From contig CABSKX010000001.1 of assembly GCA_902478365.1 (NCBI GenBank), positions 1-64,000 on the forward strand: 64,000 bases of DNA. The letters are read 5' to 3'. Origin of the DNA: an uncultured Collinsella sp. (lineage in GTDB: Bacteria; Actinomycetota; Coriobacteriia; Coriobacteriales; Coriobacteriaceae). This document shows, piece by piece, positions 41,005 through 49,406 of the stretch. Position 1 is the stretch's first letter, and the number at the start of each line of letters is the position of its first letter. The position numbers were made by a program, and so were the translations under genes. The notes under the pieces are model-generated. The model was not told the DNA's origin. It did no database searches and worked only from the letters and a program-made list of their open reading frames with translations.

Positions 41005-41421
41005 CGATGGTTCCGTGCCCGGATGCGTCCAAAGTGGGACGGGCTTTCCGGATGGTCAGGCTTTCGAAAAATGCGTCCCGGAAATTGCCTTTGGAATGGG
41101 ACGTAGTTTCCCGTTGAGGTGCTTTGCGGAAAGTGCATCCCACTCTGGGCGGTCGAAGTGGGACACACTTTCCCAAAGGCGCTCCAACGGGAAATTGCGT
41201 CCCATTATTCGGTCAAGAAACGGGATGCATTTTCCCAATGAGGCTCAAGCGGAAAATGCATCCCGGAATTTGCGCTCAAAGTGGGATGCGGTTTCCGGTT
41301 GAGGGTCTAAGGGGAAAGTGCGTCCCGGAATCGACGCTTGAAATGGGATGCAGTTTCCCGATGAGGCACTCGACGGAAAATACATCCCAGAAATGGCCTT
41401 TGAGCTGGGATAAGATTTCCG
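41005..41421. repeat. Tandem array of ~62-bp palindromic units
   Basis: Units start at about 41066, 41128, 41190, 41251, 41313 and 41375 (period 61-62 nt), preceded by a shorter degenerate unit near 41012. Each has GGAAAnTGCATCCC, a variable ~18-nt middle, and the inverted GGGATGCAnTTTCC, then a linker like GATGAGGC. Units are diverged but keep arm pairing. A solo unit is at 45722-45771. After the array, AAAATGAGACAC occurs twice (41441, 41462) and a related AAAATGAGTCC at 41505. Together with the family-1 hairpin this fills the 739-nt gap. Confidence 0.85.
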
Positions 41422-41543
41422 CGGCATCTCGGATTCTCAAAAATGAGACACGCCGTTGGCGAAAATGAGACACGTGATATCGGGCATCGGATGTATCATT
41501 TGCAAAAATGAGTCCACTCCACTCGAATAAAGCGAGGTCCCTC

Positions 41544-42029
41544 ATGTACGTTCCACACCCCCGTATCCGTAGGCTGTCGAAAATCCCGCTTGTTGGGACG
41601 GCGGCGCTTGCTGCGTTGATCGCCACGAGCGTCGCCTGCTTCACGGCCACGCCCCAGGTTGCCCAGGCGGCAGACGCGCCCGCAATCACCGATATGACCG
41701 AGCAGGATTATCAAGCCCTGGGTCTGGGCACGAGCGAGGACATTCCGGCCGATACCGTTGGCCCCTATTCCACTGATACCCCCACGACGTTTGCCACGCG
41801 CAGCGAGGTCTATATGGCAGCTAACGGTAGCCATGGCAATCGCTACACTCTGCGCGACAAGCTCGAGAACGTCGAGCGCGGTGACATTGGCGGCAGCAGC
41901 AAACTCACCGATGGCTATGGAAGTGTGTGTGGGGCGCCGCAAAGTTCTGGCAAAACGTCAACAACTTCGATACGAACAGCGATCTCTACAAGCATAGCGA
42001 CTACGGTGGCGGCACCTGGTCGTACCTAA
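41544..42029 (+). pseudogene. 5' part of the giant surface protein, ends by frameshift
   Basis: ATG 41544 (GAGG 7 nt upstream) starts a clear signal peptide with a basic start and hydrophobic stretch, cleavage likely after AQAA. The reading continues sensibly to about LTDGYGSV (codon near 41925) and then changes into a Ser/Thr-rich nonsense stretch up to the stop at 42027-42029. The correct continuation (VWGAAKFWQNVNNFDTNSD) lies in the -1 frame. The switch point is GTGTGTGTGGGG at 41923-41934. With one GT fewer, a 1363-residue protein would be produced. Confidence 0.75.
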
Positions 42030-45000
42030 GCAACAATGAGTCCTCAACAGTACTCGCCAACGACAACAACGGTTTCTCGGGCATTCACGCCACGAGTGTT
42101 GAGTTCTGCAGCGACGCCAGCACGGGCAAAAAGAGCCACGTTGCCGAGCTCCGTGCCTACGGCGACAGTTCCTCCACGACGATTGACGGCAAGTCATACG
42201 CCGGAAAGGTTGAGCTGGTCCTCTACTCGTTTAGCAACGGGCGTACGCGCACTCTCGACACACACCTGCCGGTGACGGTCAACACTAATATGATGTACGA
42301 AGGCCGTTTTAAGTACCTGGATGCCGGTTACCTGCAAGAGCACGACGCCGTCTTTGATGTCGAGGCGGGCGATGTCGATGGCGACGGCGTGGACGAGCTT
42401 TTTGTCTACGCGGGCTGCTATGTCGACGAGAACGGCGTGCGCAAGGCTGTAGTCGACATGTATGACTTGGAGGGCGGCAACTGGAAGCAAAGCGTCGTCA
42501 AGATCGATGCCGGTAACGCCGCGGACTACACCACGCACAACAAGGGCGGGAACGACTCCTGGACGCAGCTTCAGTCAGCTCCTGTCGTTTCGCTAGCGGC
42601 CGGCGACCTCGATCGCGATTTTTGCGATGACCTCGCCATCGTGGTCTCGGCACCCTACGGCAAGAAGAATATTGATAAGTCGACGCATTGCGAGCTGTTT
42701 TCGTGGGATGCATCCAAGGGCGCGCTCGTCCATGTCGATGCTCTGGGCGACGCGGGCGCAATCTCCCTCTCCGCGAACGGCAAGACCATGGTCGCTGCGA
42801 ATGCGACGTTCGGCACGTTTGCCGCCTACGATGAAGAAGGAAAGAAGACGGGTGAAACCGTCACGGGCCTTATTCTTGCGGGCTATGACTGGCAACGCAG
42901 CGCTTTTGATTACGGCGCTTCTGACGGCAGCAAGGGGCTGTACGGCGCGCTGTACCGCTACGCGTATTTTGACTCGGAGTCTGGCGAGTTCAAGCTTTCC
43001 GATTGCAAGGAATACAGAGACGGGCTCCTCGCCTCCTATGGGTTGATGCATGTGCCCAACAGCGCATGGAAGGATAGCGCTCAGGATAAGCGCTATCCGT
43101 GCACCTTGGCGCCTATTGCCCTTGCCACTGCCAACCTTGACGGCCTATCCGAGCAGCTGGCGGTCGACGAGGTGCTCGTGGGCGGCGATGTGTTCCGCGA
43201 CTTTGCCTGCAACACGGCACAGAGCGGGGCTCAGGGCTTGGGGTCCATGGTCGGAACCATGAGCATGAGCGGTCAGCAATACAACAGCAGCAACAAGCAT
43301 GACCACAAGGGTATAGAGCAGGTGTGGATCAGCGACGTCAAGGCGGGCAGCGTCTCGGGTTCGGACCGCTATAACGAGAGCTTTATCGCCGTGGTGGGCA
43401 AGCACCGCGACGAGGACCTGCGCAAGAACGATGACTACTATTGGATGACCGCCTCGCATTTTTCGCTCGACGAGAACGGAAAGGTGCGCCGCGGCGAGGA
43501 GCAGGTGATTAGCGAGAGCAACCGTCGCGGCACTACCTACGGCACATTTATCTCGCTCGCGCTGCCCGATGTCGACAACGACAGCGTCAAGATCACGTAC
43601 AAGGACCGCTACAAGGTCTATACCAACCCGCGCGTGCTTGCCGTGCTGCAGGATGCGCCCTATGTTGAGGATCTGGAGCAGGCATACGGCTATCTGGTGT
43701 TGGGCGGCACGTCATACGGAGAGGAAAAGGGCACGGGGACATCCCAGGGCTATACCATTGGCGCCGAGTTGGGCGTTGCCGTCGAGGTACAGACCGGTCC
43801 GCCCCTGGTCGCGATGAATGCTTCAGTCGATTTTGCCGCCGAGGGATGCTATGACTACCGGAGCGAGCGCACGGTCAGCGCAAGCGTAAGCTATGAGTCG
43901 CATGCCGGCGAGGGTGACAAGGCCGTGCTCTACACGATTCCGATGGTCTATTACGAGTATGAGATCGAAAATGAGGAAACTGGTGGCAAGGGCGTGATGG
44001 CGACGCCCGTGTCGCTCGGCGCGCAGACCTCGGTCGTTAATGTCGAGGCCTATGACCGCATTGCCAAACAGCACAATATGACGCCGCTCAGCTACTTTTT
44101 GACCAACCGGTCGGGAGAACCCGGAACCTATCAAACGACGCTCAACGGCGAGACTCCCGTTGGGGATTCCTTTGGCCTGGGCAAGCCTGGCGTAACGCGC
44201 GCCTACACGCACGATGGGTTTAACGGCGCCGCCGCGCAGTCGGGGGCGAGCATTGAGCAGACCATCGAAGTCGAGGAGGGCAAGGAGCAGGAGCTCGAGC
44301 TCGGCTTGACGCTGAACGGCAGCGTTGTCATGGGCGCGAAGCTCGCAAAGCACGAGTTGTTTGGCGGCCTGTGCTTTGGTGCCAACGCCGGCTTTACTAC
44401 GGGTAACTCCTCGAGTGAATCGACCGAATACGGCGGCACCGTCGACAACCTGCCCGAGGCCGCGCAGGGCAAGTACGGTTTTGTGTGGCGTCTGGGCGTC
44501 AACGCGGTGGATGTCGACAAGTTCGAGGCAGACTCGGGCGACAAGCTCGGCACCAAGGACACCGACCAGTTCTGGATCGTGGGCTATGACGTTAAGGACG
44601 TCGAGATGCCCGACGCGCCGGCCGTGACGGGCTTTACGGCAAACGCCGTCGATTCGACCAGCGTTACGTTTAGCTGGGACGATGTACTCGCAAACAAGAG
44701 TGGCTTTAGCTACGGCGTGGGCATGCTGCAGAGCAATGCGGCGGATGCGGTCGTCAATAGCTGGAAGATTGCCGACAACACGCAGACCTCGCTCAAGTGG
44801 GATGGGCTGCAGCCCAATACGGAGTATCGATTCGCCATCGCCGCCGTTAAGAACGGATCCACGACCGAAACAGGTATTCGCTCGGCAATCATCACGGTCA
44901 AGACCATGCCCGATGGCATGACGATGACCGTGAGCGGACCTGCGGCGGATGCTGCGGAGGGGTCGGATCTTGGATACGACTCTTCGGTTGAGCGCGCGGC

Positions 45001-45634
45001 GGGAAGCCACCTGACGCTCTCGGCGATTGGCCATGTGAAGCAACTCGGTGCCGACGATAGCGAAACAGGGCTGGCACCGACCTATATGTGGTACCGCAAG
45101 GGCCGCGGCGAGACAGAGTTTAAGCTCGTGGGTGCCGATGGCAACCTCGCGGCTGGAACGGCCTCAAAGCTCGAGATTGACCTGACCGCAGACGATGACG
45201 GTGCGCAGTATTACTGCCACGTGGGATACAACGACGTGGGCCTCGACACCGGCACGACGCTCGTGAATATCGAGGCCGAGGAGACGGCGCCCACAACGGT
45301 GAACGCCACCCCGATCCGCACGCGCCGCCTGTTCTCACAGGCAAGTGCGGGCGCCAAGAAGTTCCTGGACCATACGCTGGTAAACACCGCCGGCCCAACC
45401 GATTCCGAAGGCTCAAAGGACCCCGAGACTCCTGAGACCCCGACGAACCCGGACAAGCCCAAGTCCGACAACGGAGCTAAGACCGACACCAAGGTCAAGA
45501 CTACGACCACAGCGAAGAACCTCGCAAACACCGGCGACCAAACATTCGCCCTAGTCGCCACCGCAGCAGCAGCGGGAGCAACGCTCGTAGTGATAGCCCT
45601 CATCATGCTGATCAAGCGCCGCAAGACCCACTAG
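41927..45634 (+). CDS. Giant cell-wall surface protein, main part (LANTG anchor)
   Basis: 1235 codons that lack their own signal peptide; it continues the fragment starting at 41544 after a frameshift. Order of parts: VCBS/FG-GAP-like calcium-binding strands (VEAGDVDGDGVDELFVYAG, SLAAGDLDRDFCDDLAIV; residues ~125-250 of this part), a large central region I do not recognise, a fibronectin type III domain (VTGFTANAVDSTSVTFSW to TVKTM), an Ig-like domain (YMWYRKG ... YYCHVGY), a Pro/Lys/Thr-rich wall spacer, and sorting signal LANTGD, hydrophobic helix, KRRKTH. Likely an adhesin. As written it could not be exported, unless the frame is restored. Confidence 0.75.
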   Translation: MWGAAKFWQNVNNFDTNSDLYKHSDYGGGTWSYLSNNESSTVLANDNNGFSGIHATSVEFCSDASTGKKSHVAELRAYGDSSSTTIDGKSYAGKVELVLYSFSNGRTRTLDTHLPVTVNTNMMYEGRFKYLDAGYLQEHDAVFDVEAGDVDGDGVDELFVYAGCYVDENGVRKAVVDMYDLEGGNWKQSVVKIDAGNAADYTTHNKGGNDSWTQLQSAPVVSLAAGDLDRDFCDDLAIVVSAPYGKKNIDKSTHCELFSWDASKGALVHVDALGDAGAISLSANGKTMVAANATFGTFAAYDEEGKKTGETVTGLILAGYDWQRSAFDYGASDGSKGLYGALYRYAYFDSESGEFKLSDCKEYRDGLLASYGLMHVPNSAWKDSAQDKRYPCTLAPIALATANLDGLSEQLAVDEVLVGGDVFRDFACNTAQSGAQGLGSMVGTMSMSGQQYNSSNKHDHKGIEQVWISDVKAGSVSGSDRYNESFIAVVGKHRDEDLRKNDDYYWMTASHFSLDENGKVRRGEEQVISESNRRGTTYGTFISLALPDVDNDSVKITYKDRYKVYTNPRVLAVLQDAPYVEDLEQAYGYLVLGGTSYGEEKGTGTSQGYTIGAELGVAVEVQTGPPLVAMNASVDFAAEGCYDYRSERTVSASVSYESHAGEGDKAVLYTIPMVYYEYEIENEETGGKGVMATPVSLGAQTSVVNVEAYDRIAKQHNMTPLSYFLTNRSGEPGTYQTTLNGETPVGDSFGLGKPGVTRAYTHDGFNGAAAQSGASIEQTIEVEEGKEQELELGLTLNGSVVMGAKLAKHELFGGLCFGANAGFTTGNSSSESTEYGGTVDNLPEAAQGKYGFVWRLGVNAVDVDKFEADSGDKLGTKDTDQFWIVGYDVKDVEMPDAPAVTGFTANAVDSTSVTFSWDDVLANKSGFSYGVGMLQSNAADAVVNSWKIADNTQTSLKWDGLQPNTEYRFAIAAVKNGSTTETGIRSAIITVKTMPDGMTMTVSGPAADAAEGSDLGYDSSVERAAGSHLTLSAIGHVKQLGADDSETGLAPTYMWYRKGRGETEFKLVGADGNLAAGTASKLEIDLTADDDGAQYYCHVGYNDVGLDTGTTLVNIEAEETAPTTVNATPIRTRRLFSQASAGAKKFLDHTLVNTAGPTDSEGSKDPETPETPTNPDKPKSDNGAKTDTKVKTTTTAKNLANTGDQTFALVATAAAAGATLVVIALIMLIKRRKTH

Positions 45635-45661
45635 TAGCCAGTCGAACATATCGACAACCCA

Positions 45662-45700
45662 AAAACCCGGGTAGCCAAAAAACAGGCCACCCGGGTTTTC
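45662..45700 (+). terminator. Terminator of the giant surface-protein gene
   Basis: AAAACCCGGGTAGCC pairs with GGCCACCCGGGTTTT, loop AAAAAACA, followed by CTG; T-run is within the right arm. Confidence 0.85.
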
Positions 45701-45721
45701 TGTTGAGTGGAGACTCCGCAA

Positions 45722-45771
45722 GCGGAAACTGCATCCCATTCCAGACAAGAATTCCGGGACACACTTTCCGC
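45722..45771. repeat. Solo copy of the ~62-bp palindromic unit
   Basis: GCGGAAACTGCATCCC and GGGACACACTTTCCGC enclose CATTCCAGACAAGAATTCC. Same unit as the array at 41005-41421, now behind the surface-protein gene and joined directly to the family-1 core. Confidence 0.8.
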
Positions 45772-45831
45772 AAACAAAGAAGGCCACTTAATGTGGCCTT
45801 CGTCTTGCGCAGGACTGTCCGAGCAGGGAAC
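45770..45831. repeat. Nested-hairpin repeat, family 1, copy 3 (arms missing)
   Basis: Core with GAAGGCCAC-TTAAT-GTGGCCTTC (45779-45801), TTGCGCAGGACTGT and GAGCAGGGAA, in the orientation of copy 1. No long complementary outer arms are found; the left arm position is occupied by a palindromic unit. Confidence 0.75.
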
Positions 45832-45884
45832 CTTATATGCCTCCGCCTGGACAGACGTTTCAGTTGTGGCTCAGCAGCTAGCAG

Positions 45885-48185
45885 CTACTTAATCTTGGTC
45901 GTGCCCGGCGCCAGGTTGGGGTCGGTCTCGTTGGCCTCGGTCTGGAAGTGCTCCGTATAGACGTTCTTGCCGTCGCGGAACATCTCGTAGTACTGCATCT
46001 TGGCGTAATTTTCGCGCGCCTTGGTGGCGGCAGCGGCAGCGGCGTCGTCACCGGTGACGTTGGAGGAGAGCGCCCAACGCCGGCTGGCGTCCTCGTAGCC
46101 CACGGAGTTGATAGCGGGCAGCGACTCGCGCAGCGTCACGTGCGCTTTCTGGTAGTCGGTCAGCGGTGCGCCGATCAGCTGCATAAGCTGCGTGGACAGG
46201 TAGTTGGTGGACAGGTCGTCGACCTCGCTCGTCTGGTCGCAGCCGGCAACGTCGTAGTTGGCCCAGATGATGTAGTCGGTCTGCCACAGACGCTCCTGAT
46301 GCGTAGCGTCGTCCTCGCCGGTAAACCACTTGTCATTGAACTTGGACGGGAAGAACGGCTGGTGGTCGCCCCAGAACACCACGACCACCTTGCGGTCGAG
46401 CTTGCTCAAGGCGTTGAGGAAGTAGCGCAGCGCCTGGTCGGACTGCTCGATGCACGAGACATACTCGTCGACATCGGATAGCGTGCCGTCCTCGACGGTC
46501 TTGGCGTCCAGGTCGGTCGTGTCGATGTTCAGGTGCATCTGCTTGTCGACCGGCAGCAGGCCCGTATCGTAGCCCGAGTGGTTCTGCATGGTCACGTCGA
46601 AGATAAACTGCGGATCGGCGTTCTGGTCGAGCAGCTCAAGAATCTTGTCGTAGGTAGCCTGGTCGGTCACCATGCCGCGCAGGGTGTCGGCTCCCTGGAA
46701 ATCGTTGATAGACAGGAACTGGTCAAAGCCAAAGTCCTTGTAGACGTTCTCGCGGTTCCAGTTGGTGGCGTGGTTGGGGTGCATGGCCGTGGTGGAATAT
46801 CCGAGCGACTTGAACTGCTCTGCCAGGTTCCCGGTCGTTTCCATGTTGTAGATGGTGTAGGGGTACACGCCCGAGCCCAGGTTGGCCATGGAGTTGCCGG
46901 TCATAAACTCAAACTCGGTATTGGCGGTGCCGCCGCCGTAGGCGCTCACGTAGAGCTTGCCGCGGCTGAGGCAGTTGGACAGGTTCTTAAAGTACTGCGG
47001 GCCTTCGTAGCCGGCGCGCATGTTCTGGTAGATCGAAAGATCCGAGAAGGTCTCGTTCATGATGGCGATGACCGTGGGCTTCTCGCTGTCGAACTGCTCC
47101 TTTGCGGCGGCGCGCTCGTCGCTCTTGGCCGCGTCGGACTTGTCGTAGGCCTTGGCGTACTTTTTGAGCGTGGCCTTGGCATCGTCGACGGAGTAGTCGG
47201 CGGGTTTGGGCGGCTTGATGGACTGCGCTGCGCTAATGAAAGCGGGCAGGTAGCCCTCGCGCCAGTAGCTCTCGAGCGGGCGCCAGGTGTAGACGGTGAT
47301 GCCGAGGGTGTTGTAGTAGTCGATGAGCGTGACGTGTGCGGTCACACCGCCCAGGCACAGCACGGCGACGAGCAGGTTGGTGAGCAGCATGCGCTTGGCG
47401 TTGGCGGCGCCCTTCTGACGGTGCGGTGCCACCAGGCCGGCGTACTCGCACAGCAGCATGGCGATGGCGGTAAAGCCCATGGACAGCACGCAGAACAGTG
47501 AGATCGAGAAGGTGTAGCCGGTGCCGGCGACCGCGGCGGCGGTGGAGATGGCCGAAAGGTCGCCCGGCTGGATGGGCATGGATTTAAACGTGATGACGAA
47601 GAACTCGGCAATGCCCAGGACAAAGAGGGCAAAGGCCAGGACCGCGGGAGCTGCGCCGTGGCGCTGGAACAGGAAGAACAGGCCGGTCATGAGCGTGGTG
47701 ATGATGGCCCACTCGAGCAGGATGCACAGGGGGTAGACCCAGGTAAAGTCGTGGTTGGACGATACCTCCATGCCTAGCAGCGCAAAGACGCCGGCGAGCA
47801 GCAGGCACAGCACGGCGGCGACGAGCGGTTTACCCACAAAGGCGCCGCGCAGGCGGGCGAGCTTGCCGGTGGGAGCGGGGGCGTCGGGCGCGGCGAACGC
47901 AAAGACGCGTGGGGCGATGCGGTCGCGTGCGATGCTGGCCCAAGCGCAGCCGGTGAGGATGGCGTTGGTCAGGATGAGCATCACAAAGGCGAGCGGCTCG
48001 TTTTGGGCGACGAGGCCAATGGCGCCCCAAATGGTCAAAAAGACCTGGAACAGGCCGAAGGCGACGCTCCACCCAAGAGCGCTTTTGGCAACGGTGCCCG
48101 ACTGAGCGCGAATGGCCTTGGCCTCGCGCAAGACAAGGTAGACGGTCGCCGCAAGACCGACGAGCGAGATGGCGGCAGCGAACAT
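45885..48185 (-). CDS. LtaS-like sulfatase-family membrane phosphotransferase
   Basis: A 766-residue protein: about seven transmembrane helices (to ~residue 280) and an extracellular alkaline-phosphatase-superfamily domain as in lipoteichoic acid synthase. Catalytic features: IAIMNETFSD (metal Glu), the Thr nucleophile in YGGGTANTEFEFMTGNS, and VFWGDHQPFF (metal Asp-His). It should transfer glycerophosphate-like groups from lipid to a growing polymer or glycan. ATG 48185 is chosen with GAGGAG upstream; the GTG at 48200 overlaps that site. Converges on the giant surface-protein gene. Confidence 0.88.
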   Translation of the reverse strand: MFAAAISLVGLAATVYLVLREAKAIRAQSGTVAKSALGWSVAFGLFQVFLTIWGAIGLVAQNEPLAFVMLILTNAILTGCAWASIARDRIAPRVFAFAAPDAPAPTGKLARLRGAFVGKPLVAAVLCLLLAGVFALLGMEVSSNHDFTWVYPLCILLEWAIITTLMTGLFFLFQRHGAAPAVLAFALFVLGIAEFFVITFKSMPIQPGDLSAISTAAAVAGTGYTFSISLFCVLSMGFTAIAMLLCEYAGLVAPHRQKGAANAKRMLLTNLLVAVLCLGGVTAHVTLIDYYNTLGITVYTWRPLESYWREGYLPAFISAAQSIKPPKPADYSVDDAKATLKKYAKAYDKSDAAKSDERAAAKEQFDSEKPTVIAIMNETFSDLSIYQNMRAGYEGPQYFKNLSNCLSRGKLYVSAYGGGTANTEFEFMTGNSMANLGSGVYPYTIYNMETTGNLAEQFKSLGYSTTAMHPNHATNWNRENVYKDFGFDQFLSINDFQGADTLRGMVTDQATYDKILELLDQNADPQFIFDVTMQNHSGYDTGLLPVDKQMHLNIDTTDLDAKTVEDGTLSDVDEYVSCIEQSDQALRYFLNALSKLDRKVVVVFWGDHQPFFPSKFNDKWFTGEDDATHQERLWQTDYIIWANYDVAGCDQTSEVDDLSTNYLSTQLMQLIGAPLTDYQKAHVTLRESLPAINSVGYEDASRRWALSSNVTGDDAAAAAATKARENYAKMQYYEMFRDGKNVYTEHFQTEANETDPNLAPGTTKIK

Positions 48186-48398
48186 GCTGAGACTCCTCAC
48201 AAACTAAAACGTACGAAAGCGGGGGTTTACCCGATTGTTACCAAGATATGCGCTGCAATTGGTGGCTGCGCACAACAACCAGCCATATTAACGCGCACGT
48301 GTGGCGGTGTGGCGCAATGTAGTGGCGACCTGCGCGATAATGGACGGGAATTACACGGAAACGTAAAGGCTTCTTAAAGAATTAGCGAGGATGAGGCG

Positions 48399-49247
48399 AT
48401 GAACGAGCAGGTTTGCACCAAGGCTGTGGATACGTGTGGCTATCCGGTCGAGACGACGGGCAATGCGGTGCTGGACACGTTGGAGCACCGTTCCTCCACG
48501 CGTGCCTTCGCGCGTGATGACGACGACCGTCCCGTGGCGGTGACCGACGAGCAGCGGGCGGCGATTCTGCATGCGGCGAGTCGCGCGCCGTCGGCGGGCG
48601 CCATGATGATGTATTCCATCGTGAGCATTCGCGAGCAGGCTACGCTGGACCGTCTGGCCGACCTGTGCGACCACCAGCCCATGATCGCCAAGGCGCCCTG
48701 GGCACTGATATTTGTGGTCGATTATGCCAAGTGGATCGATCTGTTTGAGCACGTGGGCTGCTTTGAGCCCGAGTTTGTCGAGCGCACGGGTAAAGCGCTC
48801 CGCCGCGCGCCGGGTTTGGGCGACTTTGCCATCGCGGCCCAGGACGCCGTGATCGCCGCGCAAAACGCCGTGGTTGCCGCCGAGGCCCTGGGCCTGGGGA
48901 GCTGCTACATCGGTGATATCGTCGAGAATGCCGAGGAAGTGGCCGAGCTGCTCGATCTGCCGCCCTATACCATGCCGCTGTCGATGCTCATCATCGGCAC
49001 GCCCCGCAAGGAGCGCCCGGCAATCGCGCATCCCGTGGTGAACCTGGTGCACGAGGAGCGCTACTGCCGCGCCGATGCTGCGACCATGGACGCGCAGGTG
49101 GCCGAGATGGACGCGATGTTTCGCCCGCATGCCCGCGAGGTGGGCGAGCGCGTGGTGGATATCTACACCCGCAAGCACACGAGTCCCTTTATGGCCGAGA
49201 TGAGCCGCTCCATGGAGTGGTGGTTCAAAAACTGGCTCGGAAAATGA
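48399..49247 (+). CDS. Nitroreductase-family protein
   Basis: A 282-residue FMN-dependent oxidoreductase. Family motifs: EHRSSTRAFA near the start, HAASRAPSAGAMMMYSIV, QNAVVAAEALGLGSCYIGDI in the middle. It is ~100 residues longer than the classical nitroreductase, with a C-terminal helical extension ending in MEWWFKNWLGK that could sit at the membrane surface. GAGGATGAGG precedes the ATG. Divergent from the LtaS-like gene. Substrate not predictable. Confidence 0.87.
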   Translation: MNEQVCTKAVDTCGYPVETTGNAVLDTLEHRSSTRAFARDDDDRPVAVTDEQRAAILHAASRAPSAGAMMMYSIVSIREQATLDRLADLCDHQPMIAKAPWALIFVVDYAKWIDLFEHVGCFEPEFVERTGKALRRAPGLGDFAIAAQDAVIAAQNAVVAAEALGLGSCYIGDIVENAEEVAELLDLPPYTMPLSMLIIGTPRKERPAIAHPVVNLVHEERYCRADAATMDAQVAEMDAMFRPHAREVGERVVDIYTRKHTSPFMAEMSRSMEWWFKNWLGK

Positions 49248-49249
49248 CG

Positions 49250-49282
49250 AATGTGACAAAGGGACTGTCCCTTTGTCACATT
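49250..49282. repeat. GTGACAAAG-type TGTCCC palindrome
   Basis: AATGTGACAAAGGGAC and GTCCCTTTGTCACATT are perfect 16-nt arms around one T, starting 3 nt after the nitroreductase stop. The copy at 62612-62642 has GCGAC/GTCGC where this has GTGAC/GTCAC, a paired change. May work as a terminator. Confidence 0.85.
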
Positions 49283-49406
49283 CCATATCGCCGTGGTGGC
49301 CTAAAGGCCGTATAAATGTTTATCTAGCTGGGAAAACGGTGCCGTGCAAGTGCAGGCCGATTACCTATAATCCCTTCGAACATTAAAATTGGGAGGAAAC
49401 CGGCTT

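Noticed and set aside
41005..41421. CRISPR array
   Set aside because: The period is regular, but repeats are themselves diverged palindromes and the middles are not unique spacers between identical repeats; no cas genes are present.
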